64,000 bases of DNA from Sphingobacterium detergens (GCF_003610355.1 NZ_RAPY01000003.1:654945-718944), one strand, 5' to 3'; numbered from the stretch's first letter, positions 44,106 through 53,250 are shown. Translations and numbers: made by a program. Notes: a model not told the origin generated them from the sequence alone.

Positions 44106-46904
44106 GTGAAAAAACTATTTCTTTTAGATGGCATGGCTCTTATATATAGAGCATATTTTGCTTTGAGCAAGACCCCACGCATCACCTCGACAGGGTTGAA
44201 TACTGGGGCGATCATGGGTTTTACCAATACACTGTTGGAGGTATTGAAAAATCAGCAACCTTCTCACATAGCAGTAGTGTTCGACACGGCGGCTCCTACA
44301 GCACGCCATATTGAATTTGAAGCCTATAAAGCGCATCGTGAAAAAATGCCCGAAGACCTTTCAGCTTCTATTCCTTATATCTACCGCCTGATTGAGGGAT
44401 TCAATATCCCCATTATCACAATGGACGGTTATGAAGCGGATGATATCATCGGAACATTAGCGAAAAAAGCAGAACAAGAAAACTTCCAAGTCTATTGTAT
44501 GACACCGGATAAAGATTTTGGTCAGCTTGTCTCAGACAATATTTTTATTTACAAACCAGCCCGTATGGGGAATGGGGCTGAAGTACAAGGTGTCAAAGAA
44601 ATCCTCGAAAAATGGGAAGTCACAGATGTGAACCAAGTTATTGATATCTTAGGATTATGGGGCGATGCTGTAGATAATATCCCAGGAATTCCAGGTATTG
44701 GTGAGAAAACCGCAAAAAAACTTGTTCAGGAATTTGGGTCAGTCGAAGGAATTATAGCGAATGCAGATAAGTTAAAAGGAAAAATGCGCGAAAACGTTGA
44801 AAATTTCGCAGAGCAGGGGTTAATTTCAAAAAAATTAGCAACAATTTTGTTGGATGTGCCCGTTGAACTTAACGAAAAAGCGCTAGAACTTGAGGATCCA
44901 AATAAAGACATTCTCGAACCCCTCTTTGCTGAATTGGAATTTAGAACATTGGGAAAAAGAGTTTTTGGAGATGATTTCTCCATACTTGAAAAGAATTCAC
45001 CTGTAAATGGACAGATGGATTTATTTGCTACAGAAATAACAGCAAATACAACAAGTACAGCAATAGAAGTTTCAAATGAAAATATTGTTCTAAAAAATAT
45101 TCATAATACAACACACGAATACACACTGGTAGATACAACCGAAGAACAAGAAAAACTTGCCAAGGAACTCAACTCAAAAAGCAGCTTTTGTTTTGACACA
45201 GAAACAACAGGGTTAGATGCGAATCTTGCTGATATTGTAGGACTTTCATTTTCGTTTGAAACTGGGAAAGCATACTATATCCCTACACCAGCAAATCGGG
45301 AAGAAGCCCAACGCATCGTCGATATCTTTAAGTCTGTACTGGAAAATCCAGCAATTGAAAAGATAGGTCAAAATATCAAATACGATATCCTCTTATTGGC
45401 AAGATATGGTGTTAAGGTACAGGGGGCCTTATTCGATACCATGTTAGCGCATTACCTCATTGACCCTGATACGCGACATGGCATGGATGTCCTTGCGGAG
45501 AACTATCTGAATTACACACCAGTCTCCATTACAGAACTCATTGGAGAAAAAGGGAAAAAACAAGGAAATATGCGGGATGTTGATTTCGAAAAAATCAAAG
45601 AATACGCTGCTGAAGATGCTGATATTACATTACAGCTAAAAAATATATTCCATCCCCTTTTGGTGGAAACGGATACATTACAATTGGCCCAAGACGTTGA
45701 ATTCCCTTTAGTATATGTCCTTGCAGAAATAGAACGAAATGGGGTAAAAGTGGATGTCCCTGCACTTGACGAATTTTCGAAAACATTGGAACAGGACATC
45801 AAGGACCTAGAGAATGCCATATTTGAAAAAGCTGGAGTGAACTTTAATATTGCCTCACCAAAACAGTTAGGCGAAGTCTTATTCGACAAGCTCCAACTGG
45901 ATCCGAAAGCAAAGAAAACAAAAACAGGGCAGTACAAAACCGGTGAAGATGTTTTATTGGCGTTGGCGCACAAATCAGATATTGTTCAGGATATTTTGAA
46001 TTTTAGGCAGTTACAGAAATTAAAATCAACTTACGTAGATTCATTACCTGAATTGATCAATCCAGAAACCGGTCTGATCCATACTTCCTATAATCAAGCT
46101 GTCGCCGCAACAGGTCGCTTGAGCTCTACTAATCCTAATCTGCAGAATATACCTATCCGCACGGAAAGAGGTCGGGAAGTCCGGAAAGCATTTATCCCGC
46201 GTTCGGAAGATCATGTGATCTTATCCGCCGATTATTCACAGATCGAATTACGCTTAATAGCAGAGTTAAGCAAAGATCAAAATATGTTAGAAGCCTTTAG
46301 TCAGGGGCATGATATCCACCGTGCCACCGCTGCCAAAGTGTATAATATGGCTTTTGAAGAGGTTACATCAGAACAGCGTCGCAACGCGAAAGCAGTAAAT
46401 TTTGGTATTATATACGGTCAATCCGCCTTTGGTTTGTCTCAAAATCTAGGCATCTCGCGGAAAGAAGCTGCTGACATCATCAACGAATACTTCAACCAAT
46501 ATACTGGTATCAAGAAGTATATGAGCGACGCCGTTGAATCCGCGAAAGAGAAAGGCTACGTTGAAACAATTTTAAAGCGTAGACGTTATTTGAGAGACAT
46601 TAATTCAGCAAACATGACTGTTCGGGGATTTGCTGAACGAAATGCGATCAATGCCCCTATTCAAGGTTCTGCCGCTGATTTAATCAAGATTGCCATGATT
46701 GCAATACAAAAGGAAATCGAGCATCAGGGATTGGTAGGTAAAATGATTATGCAAGTACACGATGAGTTGGTGTTTGATGTTCCGAAACAAGAGGTCGAAG
46801 CATTCAAAACCATTATTCTGGACAAAATGACAAATGCTATAAAAACAAATGTTCCGTTGATTGTTGAAATCGGAGAAGGTAAAAACTGGCTTGAAGCACA
46901 TTAA
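44106..46904 (+). CDS. polA: DNA polymerase I
   Basis: 932 residues starting with GTG. Three domains: 5' nuclease (KKLFLLDGMALIYRAYFALS, GYEADDIIGTLAKKAE, GDAVDNIPGIPGIGEKTAKK), a 3'-5' exonuclease with its acidic motifs (FCFDTETTGLDANLADIVGL and YAAEDADITLQL), and the family A polymerase (SADYSQIELRLIAELSKDQN, RRNAKAVNFGIIYGQSAFGL, MIMQVHDELVFDVP). The exonuclease acidic residues are kept, so proofreading is probably active. It fills gaps in repair and Okazaki-fragment processing. Confidence 0.97.
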   Translation: MKKLFLLDGMALIYRAYFALSKTPRITSTGLNTGAIMGFTNTLLEVLKNQQPSHIAVVFDTAAPTARHIEFEAYKAHREKMPEDLSASIPYIYRLIEGFNIPIITMDGYEADDIIGTLAKKAEQENFQVYCMTPDKDFGQLVSDNIFIYKPARMGNGAEVQGVKEILEKWEVTDVNQVIDILGLWGDAVDNIPGIPGIGEKTAKKLVQEFGSVEGIIANADKLKGKMRENVENFAEQGLISKKLATILLDVPVELNEKALELEDPNKDILEPLFAELEFRTLGKRVFGDDFSILEKNSPVNGQMDLFATEITANTTSTAIEVSNENIVLKNIHNTTHEYTLVDTTEEQEKLAKELNSKSSFCFDTETTGLDANLADIVGLSFSFETGKAYYIPTPANREEAQRIVDIFKSVLENPAIEKIGQNIKYDILLLARYGVKVQGALFDTMLAHYLIDPDTRHGMDVLAENYLNYTPVSITELIGEKGKKQGNMRDVDFEKIKEYAAEDADITLQLKNIFHPLLVETDTLQLAQDVEFPLVYVLAEIERNGVKVDVPALDEFSKTLEQDIKDLENAIFEKAGVNFNIASPKQLGEVLFDKLQLDPKAKKTKTGQYKTGEDVLLALAHKSDIVQDILNFRQLQKLKSTYVDSLPELINPETGLIHTSYNQAVAATGRLSSTNPNLQNIPIRTERGREVRKAFIPRSEDHVILSADYSQIELRLIAELSKDQNMLEAFSQGHDIHRATAAKVYNMAFEEVTSEQRRNAKAVNFGIIYGQSAFGLSQNLGISRKEAADIINEYFNQYTGIKKYMSDAVESAKEKGYVETILKRRRYLRDINSANMTVRGFAERNAINAPIQGSAADLIKIAMIAIQKEIEHQGLVGKMIMQVHDELVFDVPKQEVEAFKTIILDKMTNAIKTNVPLIVEIGEGKNWLEAH

Positions 46905-46912
46905 TTTTTGTT

Positions 46913-48043
46913 ATGACTAAAAAAATCATTTATATACTGTTATTGTTATCCTCGTTTTGCTGCCAACCTATTCAAGCGCAAGACGATAAGCCTGTATTTT
47001 ACGAAAAATTAGATCAAGGCTTAATTCGTTTCTATTTTGATAAGTATTATTATCTGGCGGCAAAAGATTGCGAATTCAAATCAATTGAACGTGTAAGCAA
47101 ATTTGATTTCACAAAGCAAATTTTCGAAGGAGAGTTTCGTGATTTCGCGCCCAATGGCAACCGTATACTGGTCGGCAATTATAAGGATGGTAAAAAAGAA
47201 GGTCTATTTCAAGCTTTTCATCCGAATGGTGTGTTAAAATGGGAAATAAATTTTAAGGATAACTATCCTGTCGGTGATTGCAAATATTATTATCCCGATG
47301 GTAAACCGTTATTAACGGTGGCCTATAGTGATTACGGTTATTTCATTAAAGATTATTGGGATAATCGAGGAAAACAGGAAATCGTTGGCGGTGAGGGTAA
47401 CTATGAATTCGCTATTCCATTCGAAGGGTTCACAGAATTCGGGTATGATTTTTATCTACGTAAAGGCAAAGTAAAAGGTGGTAAACCACAGGGGAACTGG
47501 AACACTTACTTTTACAATGTTGGACAGCAACCCATTTACGCGATGACACAACGTTTTGTTGATGGAAAAATCGTTGCTACTTATGATGATAATGGAGAGC
47601 TTCCAAGCGAAGATTTTCAGGCTTTAAGCGTTTTACCCTACGATTATTTTATCCGAGCGGAACTATTAAACAGCAAATCCTGTAGTTTTGATGACTTTTC
47701 AAACTTCTATGCGTTCCTTGCTAAACGGTTTACCGATAGGATCAATAAAAGCGGATTCGAAGTCGCAACTCAACTAAATTTCTCCTATGAAGTTGAAGTC
47801 AAAAAAACGGGCTTAGCCAATTTGCGAAGTCTTAAATTGAATGTAGACTCCAATAATGAAAATGATCTCACCGTTTTGAATCGAATTGCTAAAAGTGTAG
47901 ATTTTTATTTTCCTACCTACAAACAAGATCAACCTCAAGACGATACGATTAAAGTTTCGGGGAGTATTGCCACAGGAAGTGATGGAAAAGTCTATACCCA
48001 TTCAATTAAAATCGAAAGACAAATAGACAATTCGAGTAAATAA
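46913..48043 (+). CDS. MORN/YwqK-like exported protein
   Basis: 376 residues. Signal peptide (MTKKIIYILLLLSSFCCQPI, then QAQ). The middle holds MORN-type repeats as in YwqK-family proteins: GNYKDGKKEGLFQAFHPNGV, LKWEINFKDNYPVGDCKYYY, PDGKPL. The C-terminal half (about 220-376) has a TonB-C-like flavour (VEVKKTGLANLRSLKLN). Database names for this family often say antitoxin, which is doubtful for an exported protein. It follows polA by 8 bases. Confidence 0.75.
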   Translation: MTKKIIYILLLLSSFCCQPIQAQDDKPVFYEKLDQGLIRFYFDKYYYLAAKDCEFKSIERVSKFDFTKQIFEGEFRDFAPNGNRILVGNYKDGKKEGLFQAFHPNGVLKWEINFKDNYPVGDCKYYYPDGKPLLTVAYSDYGYFIKDYWDNRGKQEIVGGEGNYEFAIPFEGFTEFGYDFYLRKGKVKGGKPQGNWNTYFYNVGQQPIYAMTQRFVDGKIVATYDDNGELPSEDFQALSVLPYDYFIRAELLNSKSCSFDDFSNFYAFLAKRFTDRINKSGFEVATQLNFSYEVEVKKTGLANLRSLKLNVDSNNENDLTVLNRIAKSVDFYFPTYKQDQPQDDTIKVSGSIATGSDGKVYTHSIKIERQIDNSSK

Positions 48044-48044
48044 T

Positions 48045-48052
48045 TATCTTTG
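48045..48052 (+). promoter_or_regulatory. Putative -7 element of psd
   Basis: TATCTTTG, an exact match to TAnnTTTG, lies 15 bases before the psd ATG and just after the preceding gene's stop. No TTG at the -33 position, so psd may also be read from upstream. Confidence 0.4.
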
Positions 48053-48067
48053 CAGAAATAAATAGAT

Positions 48068-48721
48068 ATGAAATTCCATAAAGAAGGATATACCACATTA
48101 GCGATTGCTGTACTTTTTATCTTTATCATCAATGCCGTTGCGGACTATTATGATGCTCCGCAGTTTGTAAAATGGTTTATTTATGCCCTTTCAGCATTCC
48201 TATTCATTACAGTTGTCCAGTTTTTTAGAAGTCCTAAGAAAGTAGTGATTCCACAAGATGGCACAATCTTATGTCCTGCTGACGGAAAAGTTGTAGTCAT
48301 CGAAGAAACCGAAGAAAATGAATATTTTCATGACAGAAGGATACAGGTCTCTATTTTCATGTCCCCCATCAATGTGCATGTGAACCGAAATCCAATCAGT
48401 GGTTTGGTGACTTTCTTCAAATATCATCCCGGGAAATTCTTGGTTGCTTGGCATCCAAAATCATCGACAGACAATGAAAGGACGACTGTTGTAGTAAAAG
48501 ACAAAGCAGGCAGGGAAGTTCTTTTCCGTCAAATTGCTGGCGCGTTGGCCCGTCGTATTGTTTGGTATGTAAAGGAAAATGATCAGGTTGTTCAGGGCAA
48601 TGAGTTCGGCTTTATCAAATTTGGTTCACGTGTGGATTTATTCCTGCCTCTAGGAACAGAGATCAATGTGAATATTGGCGATAAAGTTACCGGAGCCAAA
48701 ACCGTTATCGGAAAATTTTAA
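48068..48721 (+). CDS. psd: Phosphatidylserine decarboxylase (short, PSD-A type)
   Basis: 217 residues; makes phosphatidylethanolamine at the inner membrane. N-terminal hydrophobic segments (about 10-27 and 37-52), then the core PADGKVVVIEE, SIFMSPINVHVNRNPISG, GNEFGFIKFGSRVDLFLP. Self-cleavage between Gly and Ser of FGSR (Ser near 187) would give the pyruvoyl cofactor. Length and GS motif fit the archaeal-type/PSD-A subfamily, common in Bacteroidota. Confidence 0.95.
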   Translation: MKFHKEGYTTLAIAVLFIFIINAVADYYDAPQFVKWFIYALSAFLFITVVQFFRSPKKVVIPQDGTILCPADGKVVVIEETEENEYFHDRRIQVSIFMSPINVHVNRNPISGLVTFFKYHPGKFLVAWHPKSSTDNERTTVVVKDKAGREVLFRQIAGALARRIVWYVKENDQVVQGNEFGFIKFGSRVDLFLPLGTEINVNIGDKVTGAKTVIGKF

Positions 48722-48750
48722 CAATTTATTAATATCATTATAAGTAACTT

Positions 48751-48773
48751 AGGCTCCAATTAGGGGCCTTTTT
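48751..48773 (+). terminator. Terminator after psd
   Basis: AGGCTCC (48751-48757) pairs with GGGGCCT (48763-48769, one T-G wobble), followed by TTTTTTA. It separates psd from the histidine kinase. Confidence 0.75.
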
Positions 48774-48783
48774 TATTCAACAG

Positions 48784-49821
48784 ATGAATTTTAGACAATT
48801 ACTATTAGCAAACTCTGCTGGTGTTGGCATTGCAATATCCACTATCAGCTTTTATTATAAACACGATCTTCAAACTGCACTGATTATATTTTTTGTTGCA
48901 ATGGTTATCTGTTTTCTTTTATTCAACTACCTGTTCGAGAAATACATCTACCGTCGTCTTAATACCATGTATAAGTTGATTCACAATCTAAAACTCGGTA
49001 AGGATCTTAAAGATGCGATTGGTGAACATGTCAGTGAAGATCCCATTACAGATGCAGAAAACGACGTAAAGGCTTGGGCAAAGGATAAAAAAAATGAAAT
49101 TGAACAACTGAAATCACAGGAAAAATTTAGGCGTGAATTTCTTTCCAATATATCCCATGAGTTCAAAACGCCCCTCTTTGCTACCCAAGGATACATCGAG
49201 ACATTACAAGATGGGCTAATGGAAGAAGACATGGAAATGGCAAAGAATTTCTTAGACAAGGCTGCTCGAAATCTTGATAGATTGAATTACCTCATTCAAG
49301 ATTTAGATGAAATATCCAAACTCGAGTCTGGCAAAATGGTCTTGAACATTGAAAAATTTGACATTGTAGATCTTATCAAAGACACCTCGTATTCATTGGA
49401 AGACAAAGCCAAACAACACAATATTAAGATTGAATTCAAACCCAAAACGGGCACACCACATTGGGTTAAAGCAGATCGCAATAAAATACATCAGGTGTTG
49501 TATAACCTTATCGACAACTCACTCAAATACGGAAAAGAAGGAGGTACTACCAAAATCAAAATTTTCCCACTTTTTGAACAGGTCTTAATAGAAATCACAG
49601 ATAATGGCTATGGTATCGAAGAAAAAAATCTGAGCCGGGTATTCGAACGATTCTTCCGTACGGATAAAAGTCGCTCAAGAGATATTGGCGGATCGGGCTT
49701 AGGGCTTGCAATTGTCAAACATATTGTTGAAGCCCATCAACAGAATGTTAATGTCCGTAGTACAGAGGGCATTGGAACTACTTTTGGCTTTACTTTGCAA
49801 AAAGTTCAGACCGGAGATTAA
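48784..49821 (+). CDS. Membrane sensor histidine kinase (PhoR-like)
   Basis: 345 residues. Two N-terminal membrane helices (about 10-26 and 33-50) with almost no periplasmic loop, then a linker, HisKA with REFLSNISHEFKTPL (His near residue 125), and HATPase_c motifs (N box HQVLYNLIDNSLKYGKEG, G1 ITDNGYGIEEKN, F box FERFFR, G2 GGSGLGLAIVKHIVEAH). There is no response-regulator gene next to it. The neighbours downstream are phosphate transport genes, so a PhoR role is plausible but inferred. Confidence 0.88.
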   Translation: MNFRQLLLANSAGVGIAISTISFYYKHDLQTALIIFFVAMVICFLLFNYLFEKYIYRRLNTMYKLIHNLKLGKDLKDAIGEHVSEDPITDAENDVKAWAKDKKNEIEQLKSQEKFRREFLSNISHEFKTPLFATQGYIETLQDGLMEEDMEMAKNFLDKAARNLDRLNYLIQDLDEISKLESGKMVLNIEKFDIVDLIKDTSYSLEDKAKQHNIKIEFKPKTGTPHWVKADRNKIHQVLYNLIDNSLKYGKEGGTTKIKIFPLFEQVLIEITDNGYGIEEKNLSRVFERFFRTDKSRSRDIGGSGLGLAIVKHIVEAHQQNVNVRSTEGIGTTFGFTLQKVQTGD

Positions 49822-49859
49822 ACAATTGATGACATTTTTGTGTTTAAACAAAACCAATG

Positions 49860-49893
49860 TTAACATTAACTTAACATTAGGGTATTATTTTTG
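49860..49893 (+). promoter_or_regulatory. Pho-box-like direct repeat plus -7 element of the DUF47/pit operon
   Basis: TTAACATTA occurs at 49860-49868 and 49871-49879, an 11-base period. TATTTTTG (49886-49893), which fits TAnnTTTG, begins 7 bases later, and no TTG is at -33. Repeats of TTAACA-like units at 11 bases are the binding pattern of PhoP/PhoB-type regulators. Confidence 0.55.
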
Positions 49894-49911
49894 CAAAAAT
49901 AAATTTAAGAT

Positions 49912-50559
49912 ATGTCTTTAAATAGCATTTTTCAATACTTCGTTCCAAAGGACAAAAAATTCTTCCCTTTGTTTGAACAAGCCGGCAACAATTTGATCGA
50001 AATGTCTCAATTGTTAAAAGATATTGTTAACTCAAACAATCCGGAGAAGAAGAAAGAGTTCACGCGTAAGATGGAAGACTTGGAGCACAAAGGCGACAAC
50101 ATCACACATCAAATTCACTTGGAACTAGGTAAAAATTTCATTACACCTTTCGACCGCGAAGATATACACTCGTTAGCAAGCTCATTGGATGATGTAGCCG
50201 ATTTTATACACGGCGCGGCTAATAGAATGGACTTATACAAGGTAGAAAAAGCTACAGAGCCGATGATCGAAATCGCGGATCTATTGGTGGAAGCTACTGA
50301 GCACGTCTCAAAAGCAATCCATGAACTTCGGGATTTAAAAAACATTCGCAATATCACAGATTCTTGTGTACGTATCAATAGTGTAGAAAATAAAGCAGAC
50401 TATATTTTTGATAAGGCAGTAGCTGATCTTTTCGAATTTGAAAAAGACGCTATTTCATTGATCAAACACAAAGAAGTGTTATCCGCAATGGAAGATGCAA
50501 CAGACAAATGCGAGGATGTTGCTAACGTATTAGAAAGTATTCTAGTTAAAAACGCATAA
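49912..50559 (+). CDS. DUF47 family protein (PhoU-like, Pit accessory)
   Basis: 215 residues, all-helical. Family landmarks: FFPLFEQAGNNLIEMSQLL, DLEHKGDNITHQIHLEL, FITPFDREDIHSLASSLDDV, and EDATDKCEDVANVLESI. DUF47 proteins resemble PhoU and regulate the adjacent Pit phosphate transporter. It is 37 bases from pit and is clearly co-transcribed. Confidence 0.92.
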   Translation: MSLNSIFQYFVPKDKKFFPLFEQAGNNLIEMSQLLKDIVNSNNPEKKKEFTRKMEDLEHKGDNITHQIHLELGKNFITPFDREDIHSLASSLDDVADFIHGAANRMDLYKVEKATEPMIEIADLLVEATEHVSKAIHELRDLKNIRNITDSCVRINSVENKADYIFDKAVADLFEFEKDAISLIKHKEVLSAMEDATDKCEDVANVLESILVKNA

Positions 50560-50596
50560 TCATTCGATCATAAGTGCATAAAAATTCTACGAGATT

Positions 50597-51607
50597 ATGA
50601 TGTCAACATTACTCGTTGTTGTGATTGTCTTAGCAATTGCATTTGACTACATCAATGGATTCCATGATGCAGCCAACTCTATTGCGACAGTCGTATCAAC
50701 AAAAGTTCTAACACCAGCAATGGCCGTATTATGGGCTGCCATATTCAACTTTGCTGCTTATTTCTACTTTACAGACCACAAAGTAGCCAACACCATTGCC
50801 AAAACGGTATTGGAAGAATATATTACCCTAGAGGTTATCTTTGCGGGCTTGCTCGCAGCAATTGGGTGGAACTTATTCACTTGGTACTACGGAGTACCGT
50901 CAAGCTCTTCTCACACATTGATTGGAGGTTTTGCTGGGTCGGGAATGGCCTATGCCTTTATTCTTGGAGCAGATCCTATTCACGCTATCAATATCGATGC
51001 AACATTAAAGATTATTGCTTTCATCGTTTTTGCGCCGATCATCGGTATGACCATATCCATTATCATCACATTAATAGTAATTAACTTGGCCAAAAACTCC
51101 CGACCTAGTGTTGCCGAAAAATGGTTTAAAGTATTACAACTGGTTTCATCTGCAGCTCTAAGTTTTGCACATGGTGGTAACGATGCACAAAAGGTTATGG
51201 GTATTATCCTTGTAGCTATGGTTGCTGGTGGATATATGCAAAACACAGAGCATATGCCAGAATGGATTCCCTTAACTTGTTACGCGGCTATCGCTGCTGG
51301 AACAATGAGTGGAGGCTGGAAAATTGTGAAGACAATGGGAACTAAGATCACGAAAGTAACACCATTAGAAGGGGTTTGTGCGGAATCCGCAGGTGCAGTA
51401 ACATTAGGTATAACGGAGCATTTCGGTATCCCTGCATCAACAACACATACGATTACAGGAGCCATTATTGGTGTCGGAGTTGTTAAGCGTGTTTCAGCGG
51501 TACGCTGGGGGGTAACTATTAGTTTGTTATGGGCTTGGGTATTGACAATTCCAGTATCGGCTCTGCTTGGAGCACTCTCTTTAGTCATTGTACATTATTT
51601 ACTTTAG
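50597..51607 (+). CDS. pit: Inorganic phosphate transporter, PiT family
   Basis: 336 residues with about nine hydrophobic segments. The two inverted repeats carry the signature motifs: FDYINGFHDAANSIATVVST near the N-terminus and ALSFAHGGNDAQKVMG in the second half; also GVPSSSSHTLIGG and GIPASTTHTITGAI. Takes up phosphate as a metal complex with protons. ATGs at 50597 and 50600 are both possible. Second gene of the DUF47/pit operon. Confidence 0.94.
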   Translation: MMSTLLVVVIVLAIAFDYINGFHDAANSIATVVSTKVLTPAMAVLWAAIFNFAAYFYFTDHKVANTIAKTVLEEYITLEVIFAGLLAAIGWNLFTWYYGVPSSSSHTLIGGFAGSGMAYAFILGADPIHAINIDATLKIIAFIVFAPIIGMTISIIITLIVINLAKNSRPSVAEKWFKVLQLVSSAALSFAHGGNDAQKVMGIILVAMVAGGYMQNTEHMPEWIPLTCYAAIAAGTMSGGWKIVKTMGTKITKVTPLEGVCAESAGAVTLGITEHFGIPASTTHTITGAIIGVGVVKRVSAVRWGVTISLLWAWVLTIPVSALLGALSLVIVHYLL

Positions 51608-51643
51608 AAAGAATTTCTTAATTTTTTTCTAAAAGCTATTGAA

Positions 51644-51687
51644 ACAAAACAAAAATTTGGTACTTTCGTACCGAATTTTTGTTTTGT
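51644..51687 (+). terminator. Long hairpin terminator after pit
   Basis: A 20-bp stem with a single T-G wobble: the arm starting ACAAAACAAAAATT at 51644 pairs with the arm ending at 51687, around a TTTC loop. GC content is low outside the GGTAC core, so it depends on length. It lies 36 bases after the pit stop. Confidence 0.75.
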
Positions 51688-51757
51688 TGTTTCACATTAA
51701 ATACTTAATTTAGTACGAAATATCAGGAATTTAAAAATTTAACATAATTTTAAGACT

Positions 51758-51774
51758 TTGGCACGGCAATTGTA
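51758..51774 (+). promoter_or_regulatory. Sigma-54-like promoter of ompA
   Basis: TTGGCACG-GCAA-TTGTA matches the sigma-54 consensus YTGGCACG-N4-TTGCW at every position except T for C in the -12 element. GG (51760-51761) is the -24 pair. It is 74 bases before the ATG. No TAnnTTTG box with proper spacing is seen in the region, so this may be the real promoter. Confidence 0.5.
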
Positions 51775-51847
51775 CTGTTCCAGATATTAAATAAGACAAC
51801 AAAGTTTGAAAACAATTAAAATTAATAATAACCTTAAAAACAAGAGT

Positions 51848-53224
51848 ATGAACTATTCTACAATTAAAAAAACAGCTGTTGCTGCTACATTAGTTGCCGC
51901 TTTAGGTTTCGCTGATACAGCACAAGCTCAACAAGTATTCGGTGGTAGATCACAATACAGAACTTGGTCTATCGGAGTTCAAGGTGGTATCACTACGCCT
52001 AATGCTTTAATTGGTGGTAACAATAACTTTGGTCAAAAAGTTGGTTACTTCCAAAACAAAGTTGGTGAGTACTACGGTTTAACAGTACGTAAACAATTCT
52101 CTCACCTATTCGGTTTAGAAGTTGAAGCAAACCGTGGCAAGATCAAAACTTACAACCACAACGAGTCTGGTCCTGCTATTGAGAACAAATATGGTGCTCA
52201 ATCTGCTGAAACAAAAGTAAACTGGGCTGCTAGCTTAAATGGTGTATTCCAATTGGGTACAATCGATTTCTTAAGAAGAGAAAATGCTGTTAACTTCTAC
52301 GCTAAAGTAGGTATCGGTGCATTTGCTTACAACCCAATTCAATTCTCTAACAATGACTTCGGTGGAACAGTTGTTTATGATCAAAAATGGGGTGAAGATG
52401 TTCTTGGAGACCGTTCTCCTTCAAATCCTCGTGATAAAGACTACCGTTTAGGTATGATCGTTCCTGTAGGTGTTGGTGCTAAATTCAAATTATCTGAAGT
52501 TGTTGCCTTGAACTTAGGTTACACAATGAACTTCACTGATGAAGCATTATTGTACGGACCTGGTAGAAACAATACTACAAAACAACGTTTCTCTAACGTA
52601 TACGGTGGCTTAGAGTTCACTTTAGGTTCAAAAGACAAACAAAACTTGACTTTTGCTAACCCAGTAGCTACAATGTATGATGAGTTGAAAGATCCTTCAT
52701 TGAGAAACGAAGTTGAAGCATTGAAACAACGCGTAAGCACTTTAGAAGGTACTGTTAACACATTAAGCGCTGATGCTGATGGTGACGGTGTATCTGACAA
52801 ATTTGATAAATGCCCTGGTACTCCTGCTGGTACTCCAGTAGATGGTTCAGGATGTCCAATCAAATTCCCAGAGCCTCAAGTTCTTGAAAACAACAGTAAC
52901 GGTTACTATGCTCCAATTCAATTCGAATTTGATAGCTCAGTATTGAAAACTTCTTCTTACTCAACTTTAGATAAATTGGCTAAAGAAGTACGTGACAATA
53001 ATTCATCTGTAACTTTAGACGGTTATGCATCTGCAGAAGGTTCTGAAGCTTACAATACAACTTTGTCTAAAGACCGTGCTAACTCTGTAAAACAATACTT
53101 AGTAAATGCTGGTGTTTCTTCATCAAGCATCACTGCTAACGGTTACGGAGAGAAAAACCCAATCGCATCTAATTCAACTGAAGAAGGTCGTGTTCAAAAC
53201 CGTCGTGTTGAGATCAAAAAATAA
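51848..53224 (+). CDS. ompA: OmpA-family outer-membrane protein
   Basis: 458 residues from the ATG at 51848 (an in-frame TTG lies at 51806). Signal peptide to about residue 27 (AQAQ), a beta-barrel domain, a thrombospondin-3-like calcium repeat (DADGDGVSDKFDKCPGTPAG), and a C-terminal OmpA domain that binds peptidoglycan (IQFEFDSSVLKTSSYSTLDK, RANSVKQYLVNAGV, QNRRVEIKK). The codon choice is much more biased than in its neighbours (nearly all GCT, GGT, AAC, GAA), as expected for an abundant protein. Confidence 0.93.
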   Translation: MNYSTIKKTAVAATLVAALGFADTAQAQQVFGGRSQYRTWSIGVQGGITTPNALIGGNNNFGQKVGYFQNKVGEYYGLTVRKQFSHLFGLEVEANRGKIKTYNHNESGPAIENKYGAQSAETKVNWAASLNGVFQLGTIDFLRRENAVNFYAKVGIGAFAYNPIQFSNNDFGGTVVYDQKWGEDVLGDRSPSNPRDKDYRLGMIVPVGVGAKFKLSEVVALNLGYTMNFTDEALLYGPGRNNTTKQRFSNVYGGLEFTLGSKDKQNLTFANPVATMYDELKDPSLRNEVEALKQRVSTLEGTVNTLSADADGDGVSDKFDKCPGTPAGTPVDGSGCPIKFPEPQVLENNSNGYYAPIQFEFDSSVLKTSSYSTLDKLAKEVRDNNSSVTLDGYASAEGSEAYNTTLSKDRANSVKQYLVNAGVSSSSITANGYGEKNPIASNSTEEGRVQNRRVEIKK

Positions 53225-53250
53225 TCGTATATAACTTATACCATTATATT

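Noticed and set aside
45512..45973. Minus-strand open frame of 153 codons opposite polA
   Set aside because: Antisense to the conserved exonuclease/polymerase region; Phe/Ser-rich composition is an artefact.
46913..48043. The YwqK-like protein as an antitoxin of a toxin-antitoxin pair
   Set aside because: It has a signal peptide and MORN repeats, lies next to polA and psd, and no toxin gene is adjacent; the family name is misleading.
52519..52863. Minus-strand open frame opposite ompA
   Set aside because: Ser/Pro-rich shadow caused by the strong codon bias of ompA.
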